Assembly: GCF_014287895.1 (NCBI RefSeq)
Contig: NZ_JACOPP010000017.1
Coordinates: 3,370-67,369, forward strand
Reading direction: 5' to 3'
DNA from: Lawsonibacter hominis
GTDB taxonomy: Bacteria; Bacillota; Clostridia; Oscillospirales; Oscillospiraceae
Length of the DNA stretch: 64,000 bases
Below the pieces are notes generated by a model. That model was not told the origin of the DNA. It made no database searches and worked only from the letters and a program-made list of their open reading frames with translations. The stretch's first letter is position 1, and each line of letters starts with the position of its first letter. Below, piece after piece: positions 50,800 through 59,556 of the stretch. The translations under genes were made by a program, and so were the position numbers.

Positions 50800-52671
50800 T
50801 CAGTCTCGGAGATAGCAGACCCATGCTGTGCTGTCTTTCTCGGTCACAAGCCTGTCTCCGATACGGCTCTTTGCCGTTCTCATGGTGCGTGAGGAAATCC
50901 CACGCTCATTGACTGCCTTTTCCAGCTCTGCACTCGGCATACGCTTTCCGTTTGCAAGCAATTCCAGAATGAGCATTTGCGCCTGTGCGGTCTTGCTCTC
51001 GGTCTTTGCGGTGTCTGTCCCGGCAAGAAGCTCGTCAGCGGTAATGTCATAAGCCCCTATCCACTCAAAGCCTTTCTCGTCTCCCAGAGAAAAGGCAAGG
51101 GACTGTCCGGGCGGCGCAAGGGAGCTTTTCTCATGGATAAGTACCCTTGTTGTGGGGCTGTCCCTCAGCTTGCCAATAAAGAGCAGACTGCGGACTGCCG
51201 CCGTAATGTCGATAGACCCTAATCCCCGGTAGGTGCTTTGCGTTCCTGCGGCTTTGTTGAGGTGTCCGATCAGCACGATAGCGCACCCGGTAGCCTGTGC
51301 AATGTCTCCCAGACTGCGGAATATCGGGCGCACTTCATTTGCCCGGTTCATGTCCACATCTGCGCCCAGAAACGCCTGCACCGGGTCAATGATAACCAGC
51401 CTTGCGTTGTTCTCACGGATTGCCCTTGCTATGCGCTCATCGGCAAGGGTCAGCGGCGTGTCTCTATCGTCAATGACAAGTACTCTTTCAAGGTCTGCGT
51501 CCGCTTCCATCAGCCGGGGCTTAACGGTATCGCCCAGACCGTCCTCGGCGGTCTGATAGATGATATTGAAAGGCTCAAGTGTCTCCATACCGGGTAAAGG
51601 CTTTCGATTGGTGCAAGCCGCCGCAAGGCGCATAGCAAAGTAGGTCTTGCCCTCGCCGGGATTGCCCTGGATAATTGTCAGCTTTCCAAAGGGGATATAC
51701 GGAAACCATAGCCAATCCACGCTCGTCAGCTCCACATCTGCCATGCGGAGCATGGGGACAGGCTGGGCGGTGGGCAGCTCTCGCAGCGTGATTGTCTCGG
51801 CTATGAATTTGCGGCTGGGAATGTCCCCTTGCTGACGGAGAACATCGTTCCAGTCTTTCCTTGCCGGGACAAGGCGAATGACGGCGATCTCGCTGGGAAT
51901 GTCCTGCGCCAGTCGGAAGCAGGCTTCACCTCCTGCGGTGTCGCTGTCAAGGCAGAGGAATACTTTTCGGGTGTCCTTGCGTTCAGAAAGAAAACGGTCA
52001 AGGGCTTTGCCCGAAACGCCGCCCAGGGCAAGATAATTTCTTGTCTGCCAATCCTGCGGATAAAGGCAGATAAAGGACAAAAGGTCAATCGGCGCTTCAA
52101 AAACAAAAAGCTGGTTGCCGTTTCCCTCATAGCGGAACGGATAGGACTTGTCAGACCCGGTAATATCCTGTCTGAATGGGTCTGCCGTTCCTCGCACATG
52201 GGCGTATCTCGGCGTACCGCTTCGGTCTCTGCCGACAAACACAACATTGTGCCGCTTTGCGTCCTCGTAAATATCCCCGGAAAGAAGAAAAGCCTCAACA
52301 AGCGTTTTGTTGAGACCTCGGCTTTCTGTGAGATATTGAATTGCTCTGTCGGCTGTTCGGTTGTGCAAGGGCAAGTGGAACGCTGTGGGCGGTGCTGTGG
52401 TGGCTTCGGTCTGCCCCTCGCCGCTTTCGCCGGTCAGGAGCTGGACGGCTTCGGGAAAGGACTTTCCGTAAAACTCCATGACAAAATCAATGGGATAGCC
52501 GCCCTTGCTCTGGCTGTGTCGAAACCACTTGTTTCCCCGGACGGTCAGGCTGTCATGTTCTTTCCAGCGGTATTCTCGTCCGCTTTTGATAAGTGTCTCT
52601 CCCTGTGTGCGGAGAAAATCTTCCAGTCTGACGGCGTTTGCCCGGTCAATCTGTGCTTGGGTGTAATTCAT
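50800..52671 (-). CDS. Primase-helicase (TOPRIM plus RecA-like ATPase)
   Basis: This 623-residue replication protein has a zinc-finger-less primase-like N-terminus (VRLEDFLRTQGETLI, HSQSKGGYPIDFVMEF) and a TOPRIM-like part near residues 190-270 (FVFEAPIDLLSFI, VFLCLDSDTAGGEA). The RepA/RecA-type ATPase has Walker A IIQGNPGEGKTYFA near 345 and Walker B RLVIIDPVQAFLG near 425. The C-terminus is a winged helix. It overlaps the relaxase gene by four bases. Confidence 0.88.
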   Translation of the reverse strand: MNYTQAQIDRANAVRLEDFLRTQGETLIKSGREYRWKEHDSLTVRGNKWFRHSQSKGGYPIDFVMEFYGKSFPEAVQLLTGESGEGQTEATTAPPTAFHLPLHNRTADRAIQYLTESRGLNKTLVEAFLLSGDIYEDAKRHNVVFVGRDRSGTPRYAHVRGTADPFRQDITGSDKSYPFRYEGNGNQLFVFEAPIDLLSFICLYPQDWQTRNYLALGGVSGKALDRFLSERKDTRKVFLCLDSDTAGGEACFRLAQDIPSEIAVIRLVPARKDWNDVLRQQGDIPSRKFIAETITLRELPTAQPVPMLRMADVELTSVDWLWFPYIPFGKLTIIQGNPGEGKTYFAMRLAAACTNRKPLPGMETLEPFNIIYQTAEDGLGDTVKPRLMEADADLERVLVIDDRDTPLTLADERIARAIRENNARLVIIDPVQAFLGADVDMNRANEVRPIFRSLGDIAQATGCAIVLIGHLNKAAGTQSTYRGLGSIDITAAVRSLLFIGKLRDSPTTRVLIHEKSSLAPPGQSLAFSLGDEKGFEWIGAYDITADELLAGTDTAKTESKTAQAQMLILELLANGKRMPSAELEKAVNERGISSRTMRTAKSRIGDRLVTEKDSTAWVCYLRD

Positions 52672-54164
52672 CGGGATAGTTCCTCCTTTTTCTGTCGTGT
52701 TTGGGGTCGATTTTGGAGTTTTTGTTCCTCTGTGCGCTCGTTAAATCGGGCGGCAGTATCTACACATGACTTGACCTTCCAAAGGCGGTGTAAATCGTCT
52801 CTGACGGTCTTAAACTCGCCATAGGTGGTGTTGTGCGCCTGTTCCAGCTCGTCATACTCGTCGGACAGCTTTTTCATATCCACCTTGCCGTCCGGGAACT
52901 CCTCGGTCAGCTTGCGTCTGGCGGTGTAGAACATTTTCAGCTCGTCGGCGTGTTCTGCCTTGTACTTGGCTCTGGACTTCTCAAACTTGATTTTCTGCAA
53001 GCCGTCACAGACAGGCTTCAAGCTCTGGAAGGTAGCGGAGTAGTCATAAAGCCGCTTGATTTCTTTCATTCGTGCGGTCTGCCCGTCCAGCGTTTTCTTC
53101 AAGCTCTCTGTGGTGGAGCTGTGTTCATTGACATGGCTTTCCAAATCTTCAAGGGTGTAAATGCCGTTTGCCCGGAGATAATTGAAAGTCTCGTTCATCT
53201 CCTTTAGGTTGCTGATTTTGCCTTTCTGGGAATAAGCCCCGGCTTTGCGCTGGGTGTAGTAGGCGTTCAGCAGAGAAACAAGGTCGGGGGTCTGCGGCTT
53301 GGCAAGCTCTGCTTTTGCTTCGGCAATCCAATCGAACAGGAGAGTGATTTTCTTCTTGATGTCCCGGATAACGGCATTGGTGGCTTTGATCCAGCGGTTG
53401 AACTCTCCCTTTTCGGTGCGTATGCCTTTCTTCTCCATTGCCCGGACGGTTGCGCCCTCATGGATGGTGGGAAGTAAATCCACGCCCTGCCGTTCATAGC
53501 TTCGGTGGTCGATACGGACAGTAAGACCTTTCTCCGCAAACTTGGCGTTGCACATTTCAGCCCATGTCTGCCGCCAGTGTTCCAGCGTTTCGGGACTGCC
53601 CCAGTCGGTAGTGGGAACGGCATTGAAAACAAACTCTCCGTTCTGGTCTCGGATGCGGTTGCCGTCCTCGTCCAGCGCATACACTCGGCGTTGCTTTAGT
53701 CCCCATGTGCCGTCCTGCTCGATGGGACGGATAGGACAGAGGAAATGAAAATGGGGGTTGGGTGTGCCGCCGTCCTCATGCTCCTTTTCGTGAAAGGAAA
53801 CATCAACGGTCATGCCACGGCTCACAAACTGCTCCAACAAAAATTTCCTTGCCAGAGCGATGTTTTCTTCAAGGGAAAACTCATTCTGCAAGGAAATCTC
53901 AAAACTGTATGCAAGCTGTGCCGTCTTTCCACGCTCGGCTTTTTCCACGGCGTTCCATAGGGTCTGACGGTCTGCGTATTCTTTCGGTGCATGGGACGGC
54001 AGGAGAATGTCGGAGCATATCACGCCGCCCTTGCGGGTGTAGTCGCTGTATTCGCCATAATACTCGCTATACAATCGCTCCCCGGCACGGTAGGCGGCAG
54101 AAGCAATAGCGGACTGTCCTGCGCTTCGCTTAGTCTGCGTGACGCTCAGATGAAATAGTGCCAT
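52668..54164 (-). CDS. MobQ (MobA/MobL) relaxase of element 2
   Basis: This 498-residue relaxase has the MobQ start LFHLSVTQTKRSAGQSAIAS with the active Tyr in AAYRAGERLY, and the His motif HEKEHEDGGTPNPHFHFLCP near residue 128. A long coiled-coil tail follows. It is the counterpart of the relaxase at 32128-33717, with which it shares the AAYxSGE/AAYRAGE and IHEGATVRAMEKKGI-like segments. Confidence 0.92.
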   Translation of the reverse strand: MALFHLSVTQTKRSAGQSAIASAAYRAGERLYSEYYGEYSDYTRKGGVICSDILLPSHAPKEYADRQTLWNAVEKAERGKTAQLAYSFEISLQNEFSLEENIALARKFLLEQFVSRGMTVDVSFHEKEHEDGGTPNPHFHFLCPIRPIEQDGTWGLKQRRVYALDEDGNRIRDQNGEFVFNAVPTTDWGSPETLEHWRQTWAEMCNAKFAEKGLTVRIDHRSYERQGVDLLPTIHEGATVRAMEKKGIRTEKGEFNRWIKATNAVIRDIKKKITLLFDWIAEAKAELAKPQTPDLVSLLNAYYTQRKAGAYSQKGKISNLKEMNETFNYLRANGIYTLEDLESHVNEHSSTTESLKKTLDGQTARMKEIKRLYDYSATFQSLKPVCDGLQKIKFEKSRAKYKAEHADELKMFYTARRKLTEEFPDGKVDMKKLSDEYDELEQAHNTTYGEFKTVRDDLHRLWKVKSCVDTAARFNERTEEQKLQNRPQTRQKKEELSR

Positions 54165-54489
54165 CGGCTTTCTGCTCCTTTCCTCTGCTCGCTTGGTTGA
54201 TGTGGGTAATCGCCATGTGACGGACGGCTCGCTGGACTTCGGGCAGAGAAAAGATGTACTCCATCAGCTCCGTCATTTCGGTGCGTGTGAGATCTTTGAA
54301 CTCCGGGGCAAGGCTCTCAATCGTGCCGCCCAGATTGCAAAGACGGTGGGTGCGCTTTTGTCTCTCGCCTTTCTCCAGATACTTCTTTCTGTTCTCCAGA
54401 CGCTCCAGCTTGTGCTGTTCCTGTGCAAGCTGTGTCTCGACCTGTTCCTTTTCGGCTCGGAGCTGTTCAAGGTTTTTCGGTTTTGCCAT
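54130..54489 (-). CDS. DUF3847 protein of element 2
   Basis: This 119-residue protein has an N-terminal coiled coil (NLEQLRAEKEQVETQLAQEQ) followed by the family sequence RQKRTHRLCNLGGTIES. ATG 54489 has GGAGG upstream. It overlaps the relaxase gene by 35 bases. A relaxosome helper role is inferred from its constant place next to MobQ genes. Confidence 0.82.
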   Translation of the reverse strand: MAKPKNLEQLRAEKEQVETQLAQEQHKLERLENRKKYLEKGERQKRTHRLCNLGGTIESLAPEFKDLTRTEMTELMEYIFSLPEVQRAVRHMAITHINQASRGKEQKADGTISSERHAD

Positions 54490-54522
54490 TTTTCGTGACC
54501 TCCTTTTTTGAAAATGGGGATA

Positions 54523-54570
54523 AAAAAAGACCGTCAACTTTTCGCAGATTGCGACCAGTCAACGGTCAGT
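54523..54570 (-). terminator. Terminator upstream of the DUF3847 gene
   Basis: On the minus strand, GACCGT pairs with ACGGTC around an imperfect inner stem and is followed by seven T (54523-54529). CTGAATACCG precedes it, echoing the AACTGAATACC motif before the mob operons of elements A and B. Confidence 0.55.
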
Positions 54571-54616
54571 TTTTCGGTATTCAGTTGTTGTGTTCAGTTC
54601 GGTAAATTGAAGTTGG

Positions 54617-55141
54617 TCAAAGTTGTTGGCGAAGATATTCCACAACATTTCCATTCGTATCATAGAAACAGATGTTTCCTACATTGAGGGGCAGGACAAT
54701 GGCGAAAGGCTTGCCACTATCAATATCAATCACCTGAATGCCGTTGCCATCATCTACTTCAAGTCGAACAATATTTTGGGTATTCATTGAGATAAATGCC
54801 CTTTCGTTATTTCCCTCAACAACAAACTCTGCAATGTAATCATCAACCTCAACTATATCTCCACCACCACGGAAGAAATATCCAAAAGACAAGCCAGGGC
54901 GATTTACATAGACAGAAAAAGTGTGGTCTGTCTTGTCCTGTGGGTAAGAAATAAATGCAGCCATTGTGTCGGAAATGCTTCCATCAACAATCCAATCATC
55001 CAAAATTTTTTGAGATTGGCGAATGTCTGCTTCTAAACTGTTTGCGGTTTTACCAATGTCATTGTTTGCATAAAGGAAACCGAAAACCAACACACAAGCC
55101 AAAATAACACCCAAGAGGATTATGGGTAATTTCTTTTTCAT
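54617..55141 (-). CDS. Membrane-anchored exported protein of unknown function
   Basis: This 174-residue protein has one N-terminal membrane segment (PIILLGVILACVLVFGFLYA) and a mixed alpha/beta outer part with DDWIVDGSISDTMAAFISYP. ATG 55141 has AAAGGAGTG upstream. It is less GC-rich than the mobilisation genes and is probably cargo of element 2. No family is recognised. Confidence 0.7.
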   Translation of the reverse strand: MKKKLPIILLGVILACVLVFGFLYANNDIGKTANSLEADIRQSQKILDDWIVDGSISDTMAAFISYPQDKTDHTFSVYVNRPGLSFGYFFRGGGDIVEVDDYIAEFVVEGNNERAFISMNTQNIVRLEVDDGNGIQVIDIDSGKPFAIVLPLNVGNICFYDTNGNVVEYLRQQL

Positions 55142-55348
55142 AGAATCACACTCCTTTATCAAATTAAGATTCTTGATTTTCAAACTTGCTGGCGGCGAAC
55201 GGTTTGTCAAAACCGTTTGCGGACGGCAAGTCCACAGGGGATAGCCGCTTTAGCGGCGCAAGGGGGTGTAGCCACCTTGACGGAACGAAGTGACGCAACA
55301 TTCTCGGTCATGCAGTTTTCTTCTGCTGATGGAGAATGAAGCTCCGCA

Positions 55349-55388
55349 GGACGCACTACTCTCGACAGAGAGTATAGAAGTGCGCCCT
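55349..55388 (+). other. Putative oriT of element 2 (MobQ type)
   Basis: ACTCTC/GAGAGT (55358-55363, 55368-55373) with a GACA loop is followed by ATAGAAGTGCGCCCT. The GTGCGCCCT end matches the nick-region consensus of MobQ/RSF1010-like oriTs. GCCGCTTTAGCGGC (55242-55255) and a CGGTTTTGACAAACCG-type hairpin lie upstream. Confidence 0.7.
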
Positions 55389-55430
55389 TTAGTTCCTAAA
55401 GGGGTTTTATCAGTGCGACAAACTGAAATT

Positions 55431-55628
55431 TTACGATTTTTTGTTTTTCAAAAAGTCAATAGTTCTTTTCACGATAAATACGATACATATCAAACCTGCA
55501 ATCCCACAAACAATAGAGTCCTTTAAGTCTGCAAATCCTCCTGTGTACTGCATTGCATAATAATAAACCGTCCATATCAGTATCAATACGAACACACTAA
55601 TACTTAACCAATAAGACTTTTTCTTCAT
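55431..55628 (-). CDS. Small two-TM membrane protein (65 aa)
   Basis: Two hydrophobic segments, WLSISVFVLILIWTVYYYAM and DSIVCGIAGLICIVFIVKR, with Lys-rich ends. GAGG lies before ATG. AT-rich; likely cargo. Function unknown. Confidence 0.65.
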   Translation of the reverse strand: MKKKSYWLSISVFVLILIWTVYYYAMQYTGGFADLKDSIVCGIAGLICIVFIVKRTIDFLKNKKS

Positions 55629-55767
55629 CTAATTTTCCTCACATTGAACTTCCGATTTGTTGCTCAATTTCGTATTCAAATTATACCATAAAACTTGTGA
55701 ACAATTCTACCGCAACTTTGGACTATATGAGAAAAGTCCGAACAGTTTTCTGCCCGGACTTCCTCGC

Positions 55768-56112
55768 TCAATTATAAATCAACTCTGCTTTCACAACTTC
55801 CTCTGCCTGCGCCTTGCAAGCGTTCATCTGCCGCACCCATTCCATTTGGTTTTCAGCTTTCAGTTGCTCGGTCACGCCGTTTTGCTCTGCCAGTGACCGC
55901 ACGATCAGCTCCATGCGGTTTCGTGCCGCTTCGTCAATCTCGGCGCAATGCTCAAAGAGCTTGTCGGATAGTACCAGCTCATTGAACAGTATCGGACGGT
56001 GCATTTTCAGATACGCCTTGCGAAGTCTGCCGTAGTGTCCGAGGGGCTTGGTCTTGCGGATAACGATGTTCGGGATAAGATAATCTCCGTTCTGTGTGTA
56101 AGCGATATTCAT
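55768..56112 (-). CDS. TnpV protein
   Basis: This 114-residue protein, with YTQNGDYLIPNIVIRKTKPL, LGHYGRLRKAYLKMHRPILF and CKAQAEEVVKAELIYN, is a clear TnpV-family member, as found next to the recombinase in Tn4451-like elements. It overlaps the recombinase gene by four bases. Function unproven. Confidence 0.88.
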   Translation of the reverse strand: MNIAYTQNGDYLIPNIVIRKTKPLGHYGRLRKAYLKMHRPILFNELVLSDKLFEHCAEIDEAARNRMELIVRSLAEQNGVTEQLKAENQMEWVRQMNACKAQAEEVVKAELIYN

Positions 56113-57995
56113 GCTGTTTGTACTCCTTTCATCGGCTCTCTCTGCGGTAAACTGCTGACAGGGACGAACACGCCCTTTGCAATGTCCTCCGCACGAATGG
56201 CGGCTTTCTTAGCTTCAATTTCTGCCTTTTTCCGCTTCTTGATTTTGTCCTCGTATCGCTTCTGCGCTCCGCTGGCTTTCCGCTTCAAGTAGTTCTGATG
56301 AAGCCTGTCCTTGCGTTCCTCACGCTTGCGGATTTCCTCTAATTCCTCCGGGGTAAGCTCCGCTTCTCCAAACGCCGGGGGAACGAATCGCCCAACAAAA
56401 TTGAAGTAAATCTCGACCTCCTGTGTGGTCTGTATACTGCCTTTACGGTCACGCTCATGCACAAGGATTTTCTCGATAAACTCGTTGAGCATGGCAATGG
56501 TCAGCTTGTCGAAGTTCTCATACTTGTCAATCAGAGCGATAAAACGGTCAGCGTCCTTTTCGTGCTTCTCATAGCTCTTGACAGCCTTTTCCAGAACAGA
56601 GATTTCAGCGGTAAGTTCGGACTGTTCCTTTTCGTATTGAGCGTCCAGAGTGGCGTATCTGCTGTCGGACAGCTTTCCTAAAATGTTGTCCTCATAGATT
56701 TTACAGAGCAGGACTTCCAGCTCGGAGACTCTCTGCTTTGCGGTGGCAAGGCGTGTCCGCTGTTTCTTGACCTCTGCCGTCTGCTGGCTGGACTGCGCTT
56801 CCTGCACCACACGGACAAACTCGGCTCGGTCATGCTTGGCATACTCGGCAATAGCTTTGAGCATTTCAGAGACAAGGGACAGTACCACATCTTCATTGAT
56901 ACGGTGCTGTGTCGTGCAGAGCTTTCCAACTGGGACTTTGCTGTATTGGGAACAGGTATATTGAGAAATACGCTTGCCGTTGTTGGTACGGTGGACATAC
57001 ATCTTGCCGCCGCAATCGGCACAATAGAGCAAGCCCGTGAGGGGAGCTGCTTCGCCCCAGCCGTCCGGGTAGCGTCTGACATTCCCACGGATTTTCTGCA
57101 CAAGGTCAAAGGTCTGCTGGTCAATGATAGGCTCATGGGTATTCTCGAAAATTGTCCATTCGTCCTCCGGGACATAATGGCTTTTCTTGTCCTTGAAGTG
57201 CTTTCGGGTCTTGAAATTGATGGTGTGTCCCAGATATTCACGCTTTTCAAGAATGTTGCAGATGGTGGAAGAACCCCAGTCGTACACATCTTTGAAAGTC
57301 TTATTCTTGTTCACACCCTCGCCGTGCTGGGCAAGGTAAGCGGACGGAATAAGCACCTTTTCCGATTTCAGTTTGCTGGCGATCTGATACGGACCGTAGC
57401 CGTCAATCGTCATGGAAAAGATACGCTTTACCACTTCGGCGGCTTCGGGGTCAACCAACCATTGGTCTCTGGCTTCATTCCAGAGATAGCCGTAAATGAC
57501 CGTGCCTGTAAGGTGCTTGCCGGACTTGCCTTTGGACTGGAAAGTGGAACGGATTTTACGGCTGGTGTCTCTGGCGTAATACTCGTTCATAATGTTGCGG
57601 AAAGGGGTAAAATCATCGTCCCCTCTGGCACTGTCCACGCCGTCATTGATGGCGATAAGGCGAACGCCACGCTGACGCAGGATTTCCATAATCTGACCGA
57701 CTTTCAGATAGTCACGACCCATGCGGCTCATGTCCTTGATACACAGGTACTCCACATTCCCGGCTTCAACCTCTTTCATCATTGCCAGAAATCCGGGACG
57801 GTCAAAGCAAGTACCGCTAATGCCATCGTCCGTGAAATGGACAATGTTTGTAAAGCCCTGCCGTGCGGCGAACTCCTCCAACATAGCCTTTTGATTGGAA
57901 ATGGAATTGCTCTCACGCTGTTGGTCATCATCTTTGCCAAAGTCATCACGGCTCAGTCGTTCGTACAGAGCTGTGATTTTCTCATTTTTTCTCAT
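56109..57995 (-). CDS. Large serine recombinase of element 2 (TnpX-like)
   Basis: This 628-residue integrase has catalytic Ser in LYERLSRDDFGKDDDQQRES, DMSRMGRDYLKVGQIMEILR and DSARGDDDFTPFRNIMNEYY. A zinc ribbon (CADCGGKMYVHR), coiled coil and a long basic C-terminal extension follow. ATG 57995 has AAAGGAGCG upstream. The frame stays open through the junction into the 5' part of virD4, so an artificial VirD4-recombinase fusion of 975 residues is encoded if translation reads through from the virD4 start. Confidence 0.92.
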   Translation of the reverse strand: MRKNEKITALYERLSRDDFGKDDDQQRESNSISNQKAMLEEFAARQGFTNIVHFTDDGISGTCFDRPGFLAMMKEVEAGNVEYLCIKDMSRMGRDYLKVGQIMEILRQRGVRLIAINDGVDSARGDDDFTPFRNIMNEYYARDTSRKIRSTFQSKGKSGKHLTGTVIYGYLWNEARDQWLVDPEAAEVVKRIFSMTIDGYGPYQIASKLKSEKVLIPSAYLAQHGEGVNKNKTFKDVYDWGSSTICNILEKREYLGHTINFKTRKHFKDKKSHYVPEDEWTIFENTHEPIIDQQTFDLVQKIRGNVRRYPDGWGEAAPLTGLLYCADCGGKMYVHRTNNGKRISQYTCSQYSKVPVGKLCTTQHRINEDVVLSLVSEMLKAIAEYAKHDRAEFVRVVQEAQSSQQTAEVKKQRTRLATAKQRVSELEVLLCKIYEDNILGKLSDSRYATLDAQYEKEQSELTAEISVLEKAVKSYEKHEKDADRFIALIDKYENFDKLTIAMLNEFIEKILVHERDRKGSIQTTQEVEIYFNFVGRFVPPAFGEAELTPEELEEIRKREERKDRLHQNYLKRKASGAQKRYEDKIKKRKKAEIEAKKAAIRAEDIAKGVFVPVSSLPQREPMKGVQTA

Positions 57996-58083
57996 AACTT
58001 GCGCTCCTTTCTTCGGTTTTAGGTTGTGTGTTCTAAGAGACTTCCCAACCGCTTGATTAAGAAGTCTTTTAGAGCATACAACA

Positions 58084-59036
58084 CCGCTTGCCAGCTTATA
58101 TTTCTTGTACTGCTTCACGGCAAAGCAATCCGGCTTGCGCTTTTCCAGGCCCTTGAACATATAGTCCACCGCGTTCATATAGGACTCGTCATCCTCTTTC
58201 ACGTCCATGCCGGAAATCATATCCACCAGGGTATTGATGTTCCGATCCTCGGCGGGGGCCTCGAAAATGATATAGGCAATCAGGGCACAGTACAAAAGCG
58301 TTTCCGCCTTCGTCCAAAACGGATCGCCCTCCTTGCCCTCGCCTTTGGTGTTGGCAATCAGAGTGTCCACAAATTTGAGAATGTCCGCCTCGTTGTGGAT
58401 ATAGGACAGCGGATTGTAGTGCATGGATTTTGAAAAATCTATGCTGTTAAACACTTTGACCTGATACCCTCGGCGTTGCAGAAAAGCCCCCACCTGGGAG
58501 AGCACCCCGCCTTTCGGATCGACACAGACATACGAGGAATGAGCCTGGAGCAGTTGGGGCGTGAGCCAGAAACGGGTTTTGCCGGAGCCGGACGAGCCGA
58601 TGATGCAGGCGTTGAGGTTGCGGGTGTTGGCGGGATTTTTGGGCCGGGTGTTCATAGTGAGAAACTCCGTCTTTGTTAAAATGACGTTGTTCTCGAACTT
58701 CGGATCGACAAAGGGCTTGATGTCTTTTTCGGTGCCCCAGCGGGCCGACCCGTATTCCTCATCCCGCCGAAATTTCTTTGCGTTCTTGCTTTTGAAGTAG
58801 ATCAGCAGGCGAAAGCCCACCGCGCCCACAATGCCGATGAGCCAGTCAAAGGGGGCAAGCCCTGGCGCAAAGTCGGCAAAGGCCGGGCCGATGCTCTGCC
58901 CCAGGCCCATGAGCTTGTGGGCAAAGTCTGCTCCAGGAGCCAGGCGGTAGGCTGTCCCCAGCTTTAGGCAAGCCCACAGAATAAACAGGTACGGGATATT
59001 GGGTATCACATACTTTTTGACGCTATCTGTCCTCAT
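58084..59036 (-). pseudogene. 5' part of virD4 (coupling protein), split by element 2
   Basis: From ATG 59036 (GGGAGG upstream) the protein has two membrane segments (NIPYLFILWACLKLGTAY and WLIGIVGAVGFRLLIYF), the Walker A IGSSGSGKTRFWL near residue 150 and YVCVDPKGGVLSQVG, and ends KQYKKYKLASG at the junction. The Walker B half lies at 49569-50453. The split separates the two ATPase motifs, so the outer ICE lacks a working coupling protein. Confidence 0.9.
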
Positions 59037-59499
59037 GCACCGCCTCCCTTGCACGTTCTTTCTTATGGGACGGCTGGCGGGCCAGTTCAGCGGCAGCTCG
59101 TTTGAGCTGTTCCCGGATGGGAACACGCTGGGACTTGGAACGCTTCAACACACGCCGGGAATATTCCGAAAAGCAAGCGGTGATGGCGTCGGCCTGCCCG
59201 CTCTTGAAAAACAACAGGTATTTGTCCGGCCCGGTCTTATAAAAGGCATAGTCCACATTCCAGCGCCGGGCCACCCGGTCAAAGTTCTTTGGGGACTCCA
59301 CCTCGATGCTGTTCGTGGCGGCCCCGTGGCCCATGAGCTGGCGCACCGTCTGTTTTCCGTGGGGTGTCTGGCGGGCCCGGTACGTTTTCTTGATCTTCCG
59401 GCCCACCGCCAGACACGCCTGGGCCAGCACCCGGCCCGTGAGCTTTGTCGCCTTGATCGAAACTGCTATGGTACGTCTGGAAACGTCCTCGTCAATCAG
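59023..59499 (-). CDS. PcfB-family (DUF3801) conjugation protein
   Basis: This 158-residue protein has the PcfB pattern: EDVSRRTIAVSIKATKLTGR, then LAQACLAVGRKIKK and VDYAFYKTGPDKYLLFFKSG, with a basic tail. PcfB links the relaxosome to the coupling protein. AAAGGAGG lies seven bases before CTG (59497-59499), which I take as the start. GTG 59529 further upstream would put the ribosome site inside the gene. The end overlaps the virD4 start. Confidence 0.85.
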   Translation of the reverse strand: MIDEDVSRRTIAVSIKATKLTGRVLAQACLAVGRKIKKTYRARQTPHGKQTVRQLMGHGAATNSIEVESPKNFDRVARRWNVDYAFYKTGPDKYLLFFKSGQADAITACFSEYSRRVLKRSKSQRVPIREQLKRAAAELARQPSHKKERAREAVHEDR

Positions 59500-59527
59500 C
59501 CGTATCCCTCCTTTCCATGAAAAAAGC

Positions 59528-59552
59528 ACCTCTGGACAAAACGTCCAGAAGT
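59528..59552. repeat. Dispersed palindrome, copy 9
   Basis: Arms ACCTCTGGAC and GTCCAGAAGT around AAAAC, one or two bases off the consensus centre. It lies between the ArdA stop and the PcfB start. Confidence 0.85.
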
Positions 59553-59556
59553 GCCG

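Larger units (their letters stand above)
50454..58083. mobile_element. Element 2: Tn4451-like mobilisable element inside virD4
   Basis: The 7.6-kb unit interrupts virD4 between codons of KLASG and KTAKS. It contains TnpW, a primase-helicase, a MobQ relaxase, DUF3847, oriT, two small membrane/exported proteins, TnpV and a large serine recombinase. Both junctions share CC on the plus strand (GG on the gene strand), so removal of the unit plus one copy restores an open virD4 frame. Confidence 0.82.

Noticed and set aside
55200..55430. A protein gene in the oriT region of element 2 (plus-strand frame at 55290-55526)
   Set aside because: The stretch is made of hairpins and a nick-like sequence, with no ribosome site and no domain in the frame.
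56109..59126. A 1005-codon frame taken as one natural VirD4-recombinase protein
   Set aside because: The first 317 codons match VirD4 up to a precise break and the second VirD4 half lies 7.6 kb away; the recombinase has its own start and ribosome site. It is an insertion product.
59500..59529. GTG 59529 as the PcfB start
   Set aside because: It would place the strong AAAGGAGG inside the coding region and add residues not seen in the family; CTG 59499 fits the site spacing.
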